The notes: generated by a model from the sequence alone, not told the origin. DNA of 64,000 bases from Porphyrobacter sp. (GCA_027531395.1 JAPZRO010000001.1:608377-672376), one strand, 5' to 3'. Counted from the first letter of the stretch, positions 43,189 to 54,046 are shown. Numbers and translations are program-made.

Positions 43189-44793
43189 ATGATGGAAATT
43201 TCGCAGTGGGCGGAGGCCGAATGGATTGCGGCCATCGCCGTGGTCGTGCTGATCGTGTTTCTGGCGATCGGCGGCAAGATCGCCGTTCAGAAGGACCCTG
43301 AATTCGCGGGCCACCCCAAGGGCCTCTACATGCTGTTCTTCGCCGAGATGTGGGAGCGCTTCTCCTACTACGGCATGCGCGCGATCCTGATCTTCTACCT
43401 CACCCAGCACTGGCTGTTCTCGGACGGCAAGTCGAACCTGATCTACGGGGCCTATACCTCGCTGGTCTACATCACCCCGGTGCTCGGCGGCTGGCTGGCC
43501 GACCGCTATCTCGGCCAGCGCAAGGCGGTGCTGTTCGGCGGGCTGCTGCTGGCGATCGGGCATACCCTGATGGCGGTGGAAGGCACCGGCGGGCAGGACG
43601 ATCCGACGATCAACGTGTTCTGGGCCGCGCTCGCCTTTATCATCGTCGGCTCGGGCTTCCTCAAGGCGAACATCTCGGTGATGGTCGGCCAGCTCTATGG
43701 CCTGACCGATACCCGCCGCGACGGGGCCTATACGATCTTCTACATGGGCATCAACGTCGGCGCGGCGCTGGGGACGATCCTGGTCGCCTATCTCGGCCAG
43801 CATCCCAGCTATGGCTGGGGCTACGGCTTCGGGCTGGCGGGCATCGGGATGATGCTCGGCCTCGTCGTCTTCGTGCTCGGCAAGGCCACGCTGAAGGGCG
43901 CGGGCGAAGCGCCCAAGGCGATGGGCAAGGGTCTCGAATACGGGCTCTACGGCGTCGGCTTTGCCGCCGTCGCGGTGATCTGGGCGCTGGTGCAGTATCA
44001 GGACGTGATCCAGAACCTGCTGGCGATCTCGGGCGTGGCGCTGCTCGGCTACGTGCTGTTCGAAAGCTTCAAGCTGGAGAAGGAACCGCGCGAGCGGATG
44101 TTCGCGATCCTGTTCCTGATCAGCCTCAACCCGCTGTTCTGGGGCCTGTTCGAGCAGGCGGGCGGTTCGATGAACCTGTTCACCGACCGCTTCGTCGACC
44201 GCGCCGGCGTGCCTGCGGGCATCTTCCAGTCGATCAACCCGATCTACATCATCCTGATGGCCCCGGTGTTCGCAGGGCTCTGGCAGTGGCTCGGCAGCAA
44301 GGGCAAGGAGCCCTCGGCTCCGGCCAAGTTCGGTCTGGCGCTGGCGCAGATGGGCCTTGCCAACCTCGTGCTGGTGTGGGGCGCGGAGGCCTATGGCATC
44401 GCCGCGATGACCCCGGTCATTCTGGTGTTCGCCTACTACTTCTTCGCCACCACCGCGGAGCTGTGCCTCTCGCCGGTCGGCCTTTCGGCGATGAACCGGC
44501 TGGCGCCCAAGCACCTGGCCTCGCTCATCATGGGCGCGTGGTTCTACATGACCGCGGTCGGCAACTTCGTCGCCGGCAAGATCGGGGAAGCGACCGGTGG
44601 GCACGATGGCGAGATGACCAAGCAGGGCCTGCTCGACATCTACGAGCTGTTCGGCTGGATCGCGATCGGTGCGGCCGTGGCGGTGCTGGTGATCAGCCCG
44701 CTGGTGAAGAAGTGGATGCACCTCGACACGCTCAAGGACGAGGACCCCGCGCCGTTCGACGCGCCCTCGGCCCGCGCCGAGCCGGCCGAGTAA
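43189..44793 (+). CDS. POT/PTR2-family proton-dependent oligopeptide transporter
   Basis: A 534-residue MFS-type importer of di- and tripeptides driven by protons. EMWERFSYYGMRAIL is the ExxERFxYYG proton-coupling motif of the family, and FYMGINVGAALGTILVAYLG is the second PTR2 signature. About 14 hydrophobic segments are spread over the length, as in bacterial POTs. GGGGA sits 9 bases before the ATG at 43189; ATGs at 43174 and 43192 are alternatives. A long hairpin follows the gene, ahead of the amidohydrolase operon. Confidence 0.93.
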   Translation: MMEISQWAEAEWIAAIAVVVLIVFLAIGGKIAVQKDPEFAGHPKGLYMLFFAEMWERFSYYGMRAILIFYLTQHWLFSDGKSNLIYGAYTSLVYITPVLGGWLADRYLGQRKAVLFGGLLLAIGHTLMAVEGTGGQDDPTINVFWAALAFIIVGSGFLKANISVMVGQLYGLTDTRRDGAYTIFYMGINVGAALGTILVAYLGQHPSYGWGYGFGLAGIGMMLGLVVFVLGKATLKGAGEAPKAMGKGLEYGLYGVGFAAVAVIWALVQYQDVIQNLLAISGVALLGYVLFESFKLEKEPRERMFAILFLISLNPLFWGLFEQAGGSMNLFTDRFVDRAGVPAGIFQSINPIYIILMAPVFAGLWQWLGSKGKEPSAPAKFGLALAQMGLANLVLVWGAEAYGIAAMTPVILVFAYYFFATTAELCLSPVGLSAMNRLAPKHLASLIMGAWFYMTAVGNFVAGKIGEATGGHDGEMTKQGLLDIYELFGWIAIGAAVAVLVISPLVKKWMHLDTLKDEDPAPFDAPSARAEPAE

Positions 44794-44829
44794 GTCTCGC
44801 CTGTCTCAATAATCGACAGGCAGCATGGA

Positions 44830-44881
44830 CAAACCTCGCGTTTTCCGTTCCAACACCGGAACCGGAATAACGCGAGGTTTG
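44830..44881 (+). promoter_or_regulatory. Long hairpin covering the SD of the amidohydrolase operon
   Basis: CAAACCTCGCGTT (44830-44842) and AACGCGAGGTTTG (44869-44881) are a perfect 13-bp inverted repeat. The inside continues pairing (TTCC blocks with GGAA blocks) around an AACACC loop. The right arm ends one base before the ATG at 44883 and contains GAGG, the only SD for that start. In the folded RNA the SD is closed. It could also stop transcription from the POT gene, although only TTT follows. Confidence 0.65.
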
Positions 44882-44882
44882 A

Positions 44883-46318
<1,436 letters not shown>

Positions 46319-46322
<4 letters not shown>

Positions 46323-47629
46323 AGCGCCTGCTCACTCTCGCCGTCTCCGGCCTCGCCCTGACGGCCGCGCCCGCGCTGGCGCAGGACGTCACCATCACCA
46401 ACGCCAAGGTCGTGATCGGCGACGGCTCTGCCCCGATCGAGGGCGGCACCGTGGTCGTGCGCGGCGGCAGCGTCGTCTATGCAGGGCCAGCCAGCGGCGC
46501 GCCTGCGGGCGGGACGGCAGTCGACGCGGGCGGGGCCTGGGTCACCCCCGGCCTGTTCGCCACCGTCACCACGCTCGGCCTCGCCGATGTTTCGGCCGTG
46601 GGCGAATCGAACGACATCACCGCGAACGGCACCCCGTTCAGCGCGGCGCTGGACGCCTCCGCGGCGATCAACCCGACCTCGCAGCACATCCTCGTGCACC
46701 GCGCGGCTGGGATCACCCGCGCGGCGACGACCACCATGCCGGCAGGCTCGATCTTTGCAGGCCAGGGCGCGATCATCGATCTGGATGGCGACCGCAAGCC
46801 GGTGATGCAGGCACGGGCCTTCCAGATGATCACCCTCGGCGAAGGCGGTGCGCAGCTGGCGGGCGGCAGCCGCGTCGCGGCCCACGTGCTGCTGCGCGCG
46901 TCGCTGCGCGAGGCGCAGGCGCTGGTCGGCAAGACCTTCATCCCCGAGACCACGGAGATCGGCAAGGATGACGAGGTGTTCCTCAGCCGCTTCGATGCCG
47001 AGGCGCTGGTGCCGGTCGTGACGGGGCAGCAGAAGCTCTATGTCGCGGTCGACCGGGCGGCGGATATCCGCGCGGTGCTGGCGCTCAAGACCGAATACCC
47101 CAAGCTCGATTTGGTGCTGGTCGGCGCGACCGAAGGCTGGCTGGTGGCCAATGAAATCGCCGCAGCCGGGGTACCGGTGATCGCTAATGGCCTCAACGAT
47201 CTGCCCGAGACCTTCGAACAGCTCGGCGCGACCCAGTCCAATGCCGGGCGGCTCGCACAGGCGGGCGTCAAGGTCGCGATCAACGCGGCGACCGCGCGGG
47301 ACCCGCGCCGCTTGCAGCAGGTGGCGGGCAATCTCGTCGCGTTGAACCGCGTGCCGGGTGCGTCGGGGATGGAATGGGGCAAGGCCTTCGCGGCGATCAG
47401 CTCCGTTCCGGCCGAGATCAGCGGCATGGGCGGCAAAGCGGGCGTGCTGAAGCCCGGCGCGCTCGGCGACGTGGTGCTGTGGGACGGTGATCCGCTCGAA
47501 GTCGGCTCGGTGCCGACCAAGGTGTTCATCGGCGGGGTCGAACAGAGCCTCGAAAGCCACCAGAGCCGGCTGCGCAACCGCTATCGTGATCTCGACGAGA
47601 GCGATCTGCCCAAGGCCTACGACTGGTAA
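46319..47629 (+). CDS. Exported amidohydrolase-like protein lacking the HxH metal motif
   Basis: A 436-residue protein with a signal peptide ending at PALAQ. The fold is kept, with VTITNAKVVIGDGSAPIEGGTVVVRGG at the start and KPGALGDVVLWDGDPLEVGS at the end. Where active members have PGxIDxHxH it reads TPGLFATVTTLG, with no histidines, and other metal His residues are also hard to place. It is probably a non-catalytic partner of the upstream enzyme, with which it overlaps by 4 bases. An alternative is an enzyme with a different mechanism. Confidence 0.85.
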
Positions 47630-48144
47630 TGACGCCGATGCATAGGCCGCTCGCCGCCGGCGCTCTTGCGGCTTCGCTGATGCTTGCCCTGCCCGCGTCC
47701 GGAGCGCAGGCGCAGGACAGCGAAGCCCAGAGCGCAACCGGGGCGCAGGACCCCGCATGGCATTCCCGGCAGCAGCTCTATCTGCTCGGCCTGACCGCGG
47801 CGGACGGCTGGAATCTGGAGAAGGGCGGGGTGCGCTGGCGCTGGGTGAAATACCTCGCCTCGGACAAGCGGCCCAGGGTCTCCGACCGGATCACCGTCCA
47901 CTACGAGGGCCGCCTGATCGACGGGACGGTGTTCGACAGTTCCTATGCCCGCGGGGAGCCCGCCACCTTCCCGCTCGGGCGACTGGTGAAGGGCTGGCAG
48001 GTCGCGATCCCGAACATGGGCGTGGGCGAGACCATCGAGATCGCGATCCCCGCCGACATGGCCTACGGGCCGGTCGGACGGGGTCCGATCCCGGGCAATG
48101 CAACGCTGGTTTTCAAGATCGAACTGATCGCGATCGGAGGCTAG
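47629..48144 (+). CDS. FKBP-type peptidyl-prolyl cis-trans isomerase, exported
   Basis: A 171-residue protein with a signal peptide (LAASLMLALPASGAQAQ) and one FKBP domain in the last 95 residues. The domain is visible as ITVHYEGRLIDGTVFDSSYARGEPATFPLGRLVKGWQ and IPADMAYGPVGRGPIPGNATLVFKIELI. It would help fold proteins in the periplasm. The ATG lies inside the stop region of the previous gene (TAATG), so it is the third cistron of the amidohydrolase operon and may assist folding of those two proteins. Confidence 0.92.
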   Translation: MTPMHRPLAAGALAASLMLALPASGAQAQDSEAQSATGAQDPAWHSRQQLYLLGLTAADGWNLEKGGVRWRWVKYLASDKRPRVSDRITVHYEGRLIDGTVFDSSYARGEPATFPLGRLVKGWQVAIPNMGVGETIEIAIPADMAYGPVGRGPIPGNATLVFKIELIAIGG

Positions 48145-48148
48145 CCGC

Positions 48149-48502
48149 TTAGCCGGGGCGCGGCGGCCAGGCCGGGGCAGTCTCGCCCTCGGCGTAGAGA
48201 TGCGCAGCGCTCCAGCCCGCCAGCTCGGTATAGAGCGGCACCAGCGCGCGGGCCTTGTCCGTCGGCAGATAGCGCGCGCGCTTGCCTTCGGGCGGATCGC
48301 GCTGCATCAACCCGGCCTCCTGCAATATCGCCAGCCGCGAGGTCAGGGCGGCACGGTTGATGCCGAGCCGCTCGACGAACTCCTCGAACCGCTCCGCCCC
48401 CAGCAGGGCATCGCGCAGGATCAGCAGCACCCAGCGATCGCCAAGCAGGCGCGCGGCGCGGGCCACGGGGCATGGCGCGCGGGAGGGGTGATAGGTCTTC
48501 AT
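48149..48502 (-). CDS. HxlR-family transcriptional regulator
   Basis: A 117-residue winged-helix regulator. CPVARAARLLGDRWVLLILRDALLGAERFEEFVERLGINRAALTSRLAILQEAGLM is the usual HxlR DNA-binding part, with the N-terminal Cys that serves as a redox sensor in several members. It is divergent from the thioesterase gene, and the intergenic region holds two copies of GTCTG-N5-CAGAC. One copy covers its own -10, so it very likely represses itself and the thioesterase. The start at 48502 is the family-like Met. Confidence 0.92.
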   Translation of the reverse strand: MKTYHPSRAPCPVARAARLLGDRWVLLILRDALLGAERFEEFVERLGINRAALTSRLAILQEAGLMQRDPPEGKRARYLPTDKARALVPLYTELAGWSAAHLYAEGETAPAWPPRPG

Positions 48503-48504
48503 AG

Positions 48505-48519
48505 GTCTGATTATCAGAC
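48505..48519. promoter_or_regulatory. Operator copy 1 (GTCTG-N5-CAGAC) over the HxlR promoter
   Basis: GTCTGATTATCAGAC lies two bases upstream of the hxlR start codon. On the minus strand TTGCCT (48533-48538), 17 bases and GATAAT (48510-48515) form a good promoter whose -10 is inside this site. Transcription should begin at the start codon, giving a leaderless mRNA. Confidence 0.75.
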
Positions 48520-48564
48520 TTGCGCTGACCGAAGGCAAGCGCCATAAAGTCTGGAATACAGACT
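48520..48564. promoter_or_regulatory. Thioesterase promoter and operator copy 2 (GTCTG-N5-CAGAC)
   Basis: On the plus strand TTGCGC (48520-48525), 17 bases and CATAAA (48543-48548) form the promoter. AGTCTG-GAATA-CAGACT (48548-48564) begins at the last base of the -10 and would cover the transcription start. The half-sites and spacing equal those of copy 1, and the centres are 44 bases apart, about four helical turns. Confidence 0.75.
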
Positions 48565-48579
48565 AAATGGAGCCCTGCC

Positions 48580-49026
48580 ATGACCGCCTCCCGTTTCGAC
48601 AGTCCTGAAGCCTCGATTGCCTATATGAAGCGCGTCGCCGTGGCGCGGTCGGGCTTTTCCAGCTGGCTCGATGTCGAACCGGTCAAGGTGTGGCAGGGGG
48701 AGAGCGAGCTGACCCTCGCCTTGCGCCCCGAGATGACCCAGCACCACGGCTTCGCGCACGGCGCCATTGTCGGGTTGATGGCGGACAATGCCTGCGCCTG
48801 GGCCGGAGCATCGGTGGTGGGCGATGTCGTTACGGGGGGCTACACCATCGACTTCCTGCGCCCCGCCAAGGGCGAGCGGCTGCGCGCCAAGGGCACGGTG
48901 ATCAAGGCGGGCAAGCGGCAGGTGGTGGTGCGCGCCGATGTCTGGGCCGAGAGCGCGGGCGAGGCCCCCGTCCATGTCGCCGCCGCGCAGGCGACCATCG
49001 TGGCGACGGGGATCGTGCCGGGTTGA
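48580..49026 (+). CDS. PaaI-family hotdog-fold thioesterase
   Basis: A 148-residue acyl-CoA thioesterase-like protein. MTQHHGFAHGAIVGLMADNACAWAG is the hotdog active-site helix with the HGG-like turn, and GGYTIDFLRPAKGERLRAKGTVIKAGKRQVVV is the following sheet. PaaI enzymes release aryl or acyl groups from CoA, often to rescue stalled CoA pools. It is divergently transcribed from the HxlR gene and has an operator copy at its promoter, so it is the probable target. Confidence 0.9.
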   Translation: MTASRFDSPEASIAYMKRVAVARSGFSSWLDVEPVKVWQGESELTLALRPEMTQHHGFAHGAIVGLMADNACAWAGASVVGDVVTGGYTIDFLRPAKGERLRAKGTVIKAGKRQVVVRADVWAESAGEAPVHVAAAQATIVATGIVPG

Positions 49027-49073
49027 TGCGAACCGGCTAGGCGGCGTGGACAAGCCATGTTAGCCTCGCGCGC

Positions 49074-49751
49074 ATGGACGGGGCAATCATCACACTCATC
49101 GCGGCCAATGCCGCCTTTGTCGGCACGCATTTCGCCATGTCGCATCCCTTGCGCGCACCGATGGTGAAGGCATTGGGCGCGGGCGGCTTTACCGCAGCCT
49201 ATACCATCGTCAGCTTTGCGACGCTGGGCTGGGTGGCCTTCGCCTTCAAAGCCGCGCCGCCGGCCGATCTCGGCGGCTCGGGCGAGGCGGGCTGGATCCT
49301 TGCCACGCTGCTGACCTGGCCCGCGATGGTGCTGCTGGCGGGCTCGCTGATGGGCAATCCCGCTCTCCCCACTCCGATGGCCGAAGCCCAGGCCCGCGCC
49401 GAGCCCAAGGGCGTGTTCCGCGTTACCCGTCACCCGATGATGTGGGGGATCGGCCTGTGGGCGCTCTCGCACATCGCGCTCCTGTGGAGCACCCGCACGC
49501 TGGTCACCGCGCTCGCCATGGGCATTCTCGCGCTGGTCGGCGCGAAGCTGCAGGACGGCAAGAAGGAAGTCCTGATGGGCGAGGCCTGGGCCGCGTGGGA
49601 GAGCAAGACCTCCTACTGGCCGCAGCTCCACAAGCTGCTGGCGGCAGGCGCGGTGCCGCTCATTGCCGGCACGGTGCTGTGGCTTGCGGGCAGCTGGCTC
49701 CACTTGTGGCAGGCGGGCATTCCCGCAGGCGTGTGGAAGTGGATCGGCTGA
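49074..49751 (+). CDS. NnrU family membrane protein
   Basis: A 225-residue protein with about six hydrophobic segments. FVGTHFAMSHPLR near the N-terminus and FRVTRHPMMWGIGLWALSHI in the middle are the conserved His/Arg motifs of the NnrU/methyltransferase-like membrane family. The family is named from nitric-oxide reduction regions, but many members, as here, are not near denitrification genes. The role is unknown; related proteins act in isoprenoid or lipid modification. It meets the convergent crotonase gene end to end. Confidence 0.88.
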   Translation: MDGAIITLIAANAAFVGTHFAMSHPLRAPMVKALGAGGFTAAYTIVSFATLGWVAFAFKAAPPADLGGSGEAGWILATLLTWPAMVLLAGSLMGNPALPTPMAEAQARAEPKGVFRVTRHPMMWGIGLWALSHIALLWSTRTLVTALAMGILALVGAKLQDGKKEVLMGEAWAAWESKTSYWPQLHKLLAAGAVPLIAGTVLWLAGSWLHLWQAGIPAGVWKWIG

Positions 49752-50549
49752 TCACTCGCCGGTAAAGTTCGCCGGTCGCTTCTCGATCAGCGCGGCGATG
49801 CCCTCGGCATGGTCGGCGGTGGTGTGCATCATCGCCTGCGTGTTCGCCGCCATTTCGAGCGCGGTGTCGTAGCTCACCTGCTGGCCCTGCCGCAGCAGGT
49901 TCTTGGTGTGGCGCAGCGAATGCGGCGGGAGCAACGCGATCCTGCCCGCCAGCGCCCGCGCCTCGTCCATCAGCGCCTCAGGCGCGACGACGCGGCTGAC
50001 GAGGCCCCAGTCCTTCGCGGTGCCTGCGTCGATCACATCGCCGGTGTAGAACAGCTCGGCCGCGCGGCTCATGCCGATCACACGCGGCAGGATCCAGGTG
50101 CCGCCATCGCCCGGGATGATGCCGAGCTTGAGGAAGGTCACCCCGAACTTCGCGCTCTCCGACGCGATGCGGATGTCGGCGAGGCAGGCGACATCGCACC
50201 CCAAGCCGATCGCCGGACCGTTGACCGCCGCGATCACCGGCACGCGCAACCCGTAAAGCGCGCGCAGCATCTGGTGGATATTGTCGCGATAACCGTCCGA
50301 GATCGCGGGGGTGGTGCCGCCGAAGGTGCCGGTCTTGTCGCGCATCGCCTTGACGTCGCCGCCCGCACTGAAGGCCCGTCCCGCGCCGGTCAGGATCACC
50401 ACCCGGCATTCCATGTCGCGGTTGATCGCATTCGCCACACGGGCAAACTCGTCCCCGTCGCCCGGCGCGCCGAGCGGGTTCATGGTCTCCGCGCGGTCGA
50501 TGGTGAGGATGGTGACAGGGCCTTCGCGGACGATCTGAAGCAGCGACAT
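49752..50549 (-). CDS. Crotonase-family protein (enoyl-CoA hydratase/isomerase-like)
   Basis: A 265-residue CoA-ester enzyme. The oxyanion hole parts are AFSAGGDVKAM and NGPAIGLGCDVACLADIRIA. In true hydratases two Glu residues act as acid and base. The first is Asp here (GLGCD) and the second is replaced (FGVTFLKLGIIPGDGG), so simple hydratase chemistry is doubtful. An isomerase, hydrolase or other crotonase reaction is more likely. It could connect with the acyl-CoA synthetase or thioesterase elsewhere in the window. Confidence 0.88.
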   Translation of the reverse strand: MSLLQIVREGPVTILTIDRAETMNPLGAPGDGDEFARVANAINRDMECRVVILTGAGRAFSAGGDVKAMRDKTGTFGGTTPAISDGYRDNIHQMLRALYGLRVPVIAAVNGPAIGLGCDVACLADIRIASESAKFGVTFLKLGIIPGDGGTWILPRVIGMSRAAELFYTGDVIDAGTAKDWGLVSRVVAPEALMDEARALAGRIALLPPHSLRHTKNLLRQGQQVSYDTALEMAANTQAMMHTTADHAEGIAALIEKRPANFTGE

Positions 50550-50628
50550 GGATGCCTTGGCCTTATATGTATGGAAGGTTCAGGCTGCGTATAGGGACGG
50601 GGCGGCAACGAGGAAACCGAGGAATACC

Positions 50629-51573
50629 ATGTCCAGCCTTGCGTTTTTGACAGTCTCGCAGCCGTTGCTTGGCGCTGCTTTGGCGGCGGCCCCGGTGCCC
50701 GCGCCTGCGCCCGAGCCGGTCACGGCGGTGGCCTGGTCGCTGCAGGACGCGCCCCCCGCCGAGACTCCGGCCGAAACGCCACCCGAGGCAGGCGAGACCC
50801 CGCCCGAGGAGGACAGCGGCGAGATCGTGGTCGAGGGCGAATATGGCCCGCCCGCTGGCGATCCGGCGGAAAAGCTCAATGCCGAGGCCTACCGGATCAC
50901 CCAGGCGGTTGACGATGCGGTGATCGAGCCGGTCGCCTATGCCTATCGCGACGGGCTGCCCGAGCCGGTGCGCGACGGGCTGGGCAACGTCGTCAAGAAC
51001 CTCGGCGAGCCGAGCAATGCTCTGAATTTCCTGCTGCAAGGCAAGGTCGGCAAGGCCTTCGGCGCGCTCGGGCGGCTGGCGATCAATTCGACGCTGGGCG
51101 TGGGCGGGCTGTTCGACGTGGCGGGCAAGCCCGGTATCGGCATTCCCTATCGCCGCAACGGCTTTGCCAACACCATGGGTTATTACGGGGTCGGGCCGGG
51201 CGCCTATCTCTACCTACCGGTGACCGGCGCGACCACGGTGCGCGATCTGGTGGGCAGCACATTGGATCAGGCGCTGCTGCCCTTCGTGGTGGGCAAGCCT
51301 TTCAACCAGCCCGAATATGCGGTGACCTATTTCGTGGTGAACGGGCTCGACCAGCGGCTCGAATTCGATGCCGAACTGGCCGAGATCGCCGCGTCCGACG
51401 ATCCCTACGCGATGCGGCGCGACACCTACCTCGCCAAGCGCGAACGCGAGATCGCGGCGCTGAAGGGCGAGGTGGTGGAGCAGCCGCAGGTGCAACCGGC
51501 GCCCGACGCCCCGCCGCTGTCGCTGATCGAGCAGGTGCAGATCACCGCGCGCACCGCCCCGGCGACGCGCTAG
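50629..51573 (+). CDS. mlaA: MlaA/VacJ-family outer-membrane lipid asymmetry protein
   Basis: A 314-residue protein. The MlaA domain covers about 90-270 with VKNLGEPSNALNFLLQGK, INSTLGVGGLFDVAGK, MGYYGVGPGAYLYLPVTGATTVRDLVG. MlaA removes misplaced phospholipids from the outer leaflet of the outer membrane. The ATG at 50629 follows GAGGAA. The N-terminus has a signal-like region but no lipobox cysteine, unlike E. coli MlaA. A Pro/Glu-rich linker then follows and contains GEIVVEGE. No mlaBCDEF genes are near. Confidence 0.9.
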   Translation: MSSLAFLTVSQPLLGAALAAAPVPAPAPEPVTAVAWSLQDAPPAETPAETPPEAGETPPEEDSGEIVVEGEYGPPAGDPAEKLNAEAYRITQAVDDAVIEPVAYAYRDGLPEPVRDGLGNVVKNLGEPSNALNFLLQGKVGKAFGALGRLAINSTLGVGGLFDVAGKPGIGIPYRRNGFANTMGYYGVGPGAYLYLPVTGATTVRDLVGSTLDQALLPFVVGKPFNQPEYAVTYFVVNGLDQRLEFDAELAEIAASDDPYAMRRDTYLAKREREIAALKGEVVEQPQVQPAPDAPPLSLIEQVQITARTAPATR

Positions 51574-51574
51574 A

Positions 51575-53503
51575 TCAGGCCCGCACTTCCTCGATCTCGA
51601 CGCTCGCGCTGTTGTGCTTCAGCGCCTTGAGCACCGTCTCGACGATGTGCGGGGCGTTGAGGCGGGCCTCGTCATACTGCTTCACCGGATCATCGTGATC
51701 CTGGAAGATGTCGGGCAGGCGCATGGTGCGCACCTTGAGGCCGGCATCGGTGAGGCCTTCGTCCGAGGCGAAGGTCAGCACGTGCGCGCCGAGCCCGCCG
51801 ATCGCGCCTTCCTCGATGGTGACGACCACCTCGTGGGTGCGCATCAGCCGGGCGATCAGCGCCTCGTCGAGCGGCTTGGCAAAGCGCATGTCGGCAACCG
51901 TGGTCGAAAGCCCCTTGGCTTCGAGCTGGTCGGCGGCCTTGAGGGCTTCGGCCAGACGCGCGCCCAGCGAGAGGATCGCGACCTTGGTGCCTTCGCGCAC
52001 CAGCCGGCCCTTGCCGATTTCGAGCTTCTGCGGAACTTCAGGCAGCGGCACGCCGGTGCCGGAGCCGCGCGGATAGCGGAAGGCGATCGGGCCGGAATCG
52101 TGCTCGGCGGCGGTGTAGGTCATGTGGACCAGCTCCGCTTCGTCCGATGCCGCCATCACCACCATGTTGGGCAGGGTGGCGAGATAGGTGATGTCGAAGC
52201 TGCCGGCATGGGTCGCCCCGTCGGCGCCGACCAGACCGGCGCGGTCGATCGCGAAGCGCACCGGCAGGTTCTGGATGCACACGTCGTGCACCACCTGGTC
52301 ATAGGCGCGCTGGAGGAAGGTCGAATAGATCGCCGCGAAGGGCCGCATCCCCTCGGCCGCCATCCCGGCGGCGAAGGTCACCGCGTGCTGTTCGGCAATG
52401 CCGACATCGAAGCTGCGCGACGGGTGCGCCTTGGCGAACTTGTCGACGCCGGTGCCGGACGGCATCGCCGCAGTGATCGCGCAGATGCGCGGATCATCAT
52501 TGGCAAGCTTGGCCAGCGTCTCGCCGAACACATCCTGATAGGCCGGCGCGCTGGGCGCGCTCTTGGCCTTCTCGCCGGTGACGACGTTGAACTTGGGCAC
52601 GCCGTGGTACTTGTCGGCGGAGTTTTCGGCCGGGGCATAGCCCTTGCCCTTCTCGGTCACGACATGGATCAGCACCGGGCCTTCCGAGGTGTCGCGCACA
52701 TTCTCCAGCACGGGGAGCAGGTGATCGAGGTTGTGACCGTCGATCGGGCCGACGTAGTAGAAGCCCAGCTCCTCGAACAGCGTGCCGCCGGTTACCATGC
52801 CGCGGGTGAATTCCTCGGCCTTGCCGATGGTGTCGTGCAGGCGGCGGCTCATCTTCTTGACCGCGCGGCTCGCGAGGCTGCGGATGCCGAGATACTCGCT
52901 CGAAGACACCATCCGCGCGAGATAGGCCGACAGCCCGCCGACCGGCGGGGCGATCGACATGTCGTTGTCGTTGAGGATCACGATCAGCCGGTTGCCCGCC
53001 TGCGTCGCGTTGTTCATCGCCTCGTAGGCCATCCCGGCGCTCATCGAGCCGTCGCCGATCACGGCAATCCCGCGCCCCGGCTTGTTCTGGAGCTTGTTGG
53101 CCATGGCAAAGCCGAGCGCCGCGGAAATCGAGGTCGATGAGTGGGCCGCGCCGAAAGGATCGTATTCGCTCTCGGAACGCTTGGTGAAGCCGCTGAGGCC
53201 GCCGCCCTGACGCAGGGTGCGGATCCGGTCGCGCCGGCCGGTGATGATCTTGTGCGGATAGCACTGGTGCCCGACGTCCCAGACCAGCTTGTCCTCGGGC
53301 GTGTTGAACACGTAGTGGATCGCGACCGTCAGTTCGACCACGCCGAGCCCGGAACCAAGGTGCCCGCCAGAGGTACTTACTGCGTCGATCATCTCGGCGC
53401 GGAGTTCGTCGGCAAGCTGGCGGAGCTGTTCGGGCTTGAGGCGGCGCAGATCGTCAGGAGTGTCAACCTGATCGAGCAGAGGCGTGTAAGGCGGTTGATT
53501 CAT
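51575..53503 (-). CDS. dxs: 1-deoxy-D-xylulose-5-phosphate synthase
   Basis: Dxs makes DXP from pyruvate and glyceraldehyde-3-phosphate, the entry to the MEP isoprenoid pathway that supplies carotenoids, quinones and hopanoids. The protein of 642 residues has [21 protein letters not shown], the thiamine-diphosphate motif [17 protein letters not shown], and [22 protein letters not shown]. Start 53503 ([11 protein letters not shown]) gives the family N-terminus; the track start at 53653 runs into the Fur-like gene. Its stop is one base from the MlaA stop. Confidence 0.97.
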   Translation of the reverse strand: MNQPPYTPLLDQVDTPDDLRRLKPEQLRQLADELRAEMIDAVSTSGGHLGSGLGVVELTVAIHYVFNTPEDKLVWDVGHQCYPHKIITGRRDRIRTLRQGGGLSGFTKRSESEYDPFGAAHSSTSISAALGFAMANKLQNKPGRGIAVIGDGSMSAGMAYEAMNNATQAGNRLIVILNDNDMSIAPPVGGLSAYLARMVSSSEYLGIRSLASRAVKKMSRRLHDTIGKAEEFTRGMVTGGTLFEELGFYYVGPIDGHNLDHLLPVLENVRDTSEGPVLIHVVTEKGKGYAPAENSADKYHGVPKFNVVTGEKAKSAPSAPAYQDVFGETLAKLANDDPRICAITAAMPSGTGVDKFAKAHPSRSFDVGIAEQHAVTFAAGMAAEGMRPFAAIYSTFLQRAYDQVVHDVCIQNLPVRFAIDRAGLVGADGATHAGSFDITYLATLPNMVVMAASDEAELVHMTYTAAEHDSGPIAFRYPRGSGTGVPLPEVPQKLEIGKGRLVREGTKVAILSLGARLAEALKAADQLEAKGLSTTVADMRFAKPLDEALIARLMRTHEVVVTIEEGAIGGLGAHVLTFASDEGLTDAGLKVRTMRLPDIFQDHDDPVKQYDEARLNAPHIVETVLKALKHNSASVEIEEVRA

Positions 53504-53579
53504 CCCGCCAGCTTTACACATTGTAAACCGGCCTGTCGATGAAGGGTTGAGGCAGATCAATGCGCGGGCGCGAAGAGCC

Positions 53580-54044
53580 TCACGCGCAGGACTTGCACAG
53601 CCCCCTGATCTCCAGCACCGGACGCTCCGCCTTGAACTGGCGGCCCGCCGCAATGGCGCGCACCGCGCGGCTCACCTCCTCGTCATCGACGTGCGCGGCC
53701 TCGCCGCATTCGTCGCACACCAGGAAGATGCAGTCATGCGCGCAGCCCGGGTGGGTGTTGGCGAGATAGGCGTTGGCGCTCTCCACCCGCATCGCAAGGT
53801 TGTTGGCCACGAACACGTCGAGAATGCGGTAGACCGAGTTGGGCGCCACCCGCTTGCCGCGCGCAGCCGAGAGGTTGTCGGCGATGTCATAGGCCGAAAC
53901 CGGGCGATCGTGCCGGGCAAGCTCGGCAAACACCGCCTCGCGCATCGAGGTCCATTGCTCGCCCGCGGCCGTCAGCGCGCGGGCGGCTTCGGCGACCAGA
54001 TCGGCACCGTGATGTTCGTGATGGCTGTGAGCGTGCTGTCCCAT
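53580..54044 (-). CDS. Fur-family transcriptional regulator, Zur-like
   Basis: A 154-residue metal-responsive repressor. It begins with a His-rich tail ([10 protein letters not shown]), then a winged helix ([40 protein letters not shown]). The metal parts include [25 protein letters not shown] and the C-terminal GLCKSCA. Two CxxC pairs bind structural zinc. The sequence type is closer to Zur than Fur, so it may sense zinc. Its promoter region contains CTGCGA-N6-TCGCAG directly before the start, a likely self-regulation site. Confidence 0.9.
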   Translation of the reverse strand: MGQHAHSHHEHHGADLVAEAARALTAAGEQWTSMREAVFAELARHDRPVSAYDIADNLSAARGKRVAPNSVYRILDVFVANNLAMRVESANAYLANTHPGCAHDCIFLVCDECGEAAHVDDEEVSRAVRAIAAGRQFKAERPVLEIRGLCKSCA

Positions 54045-54046
54045 AT

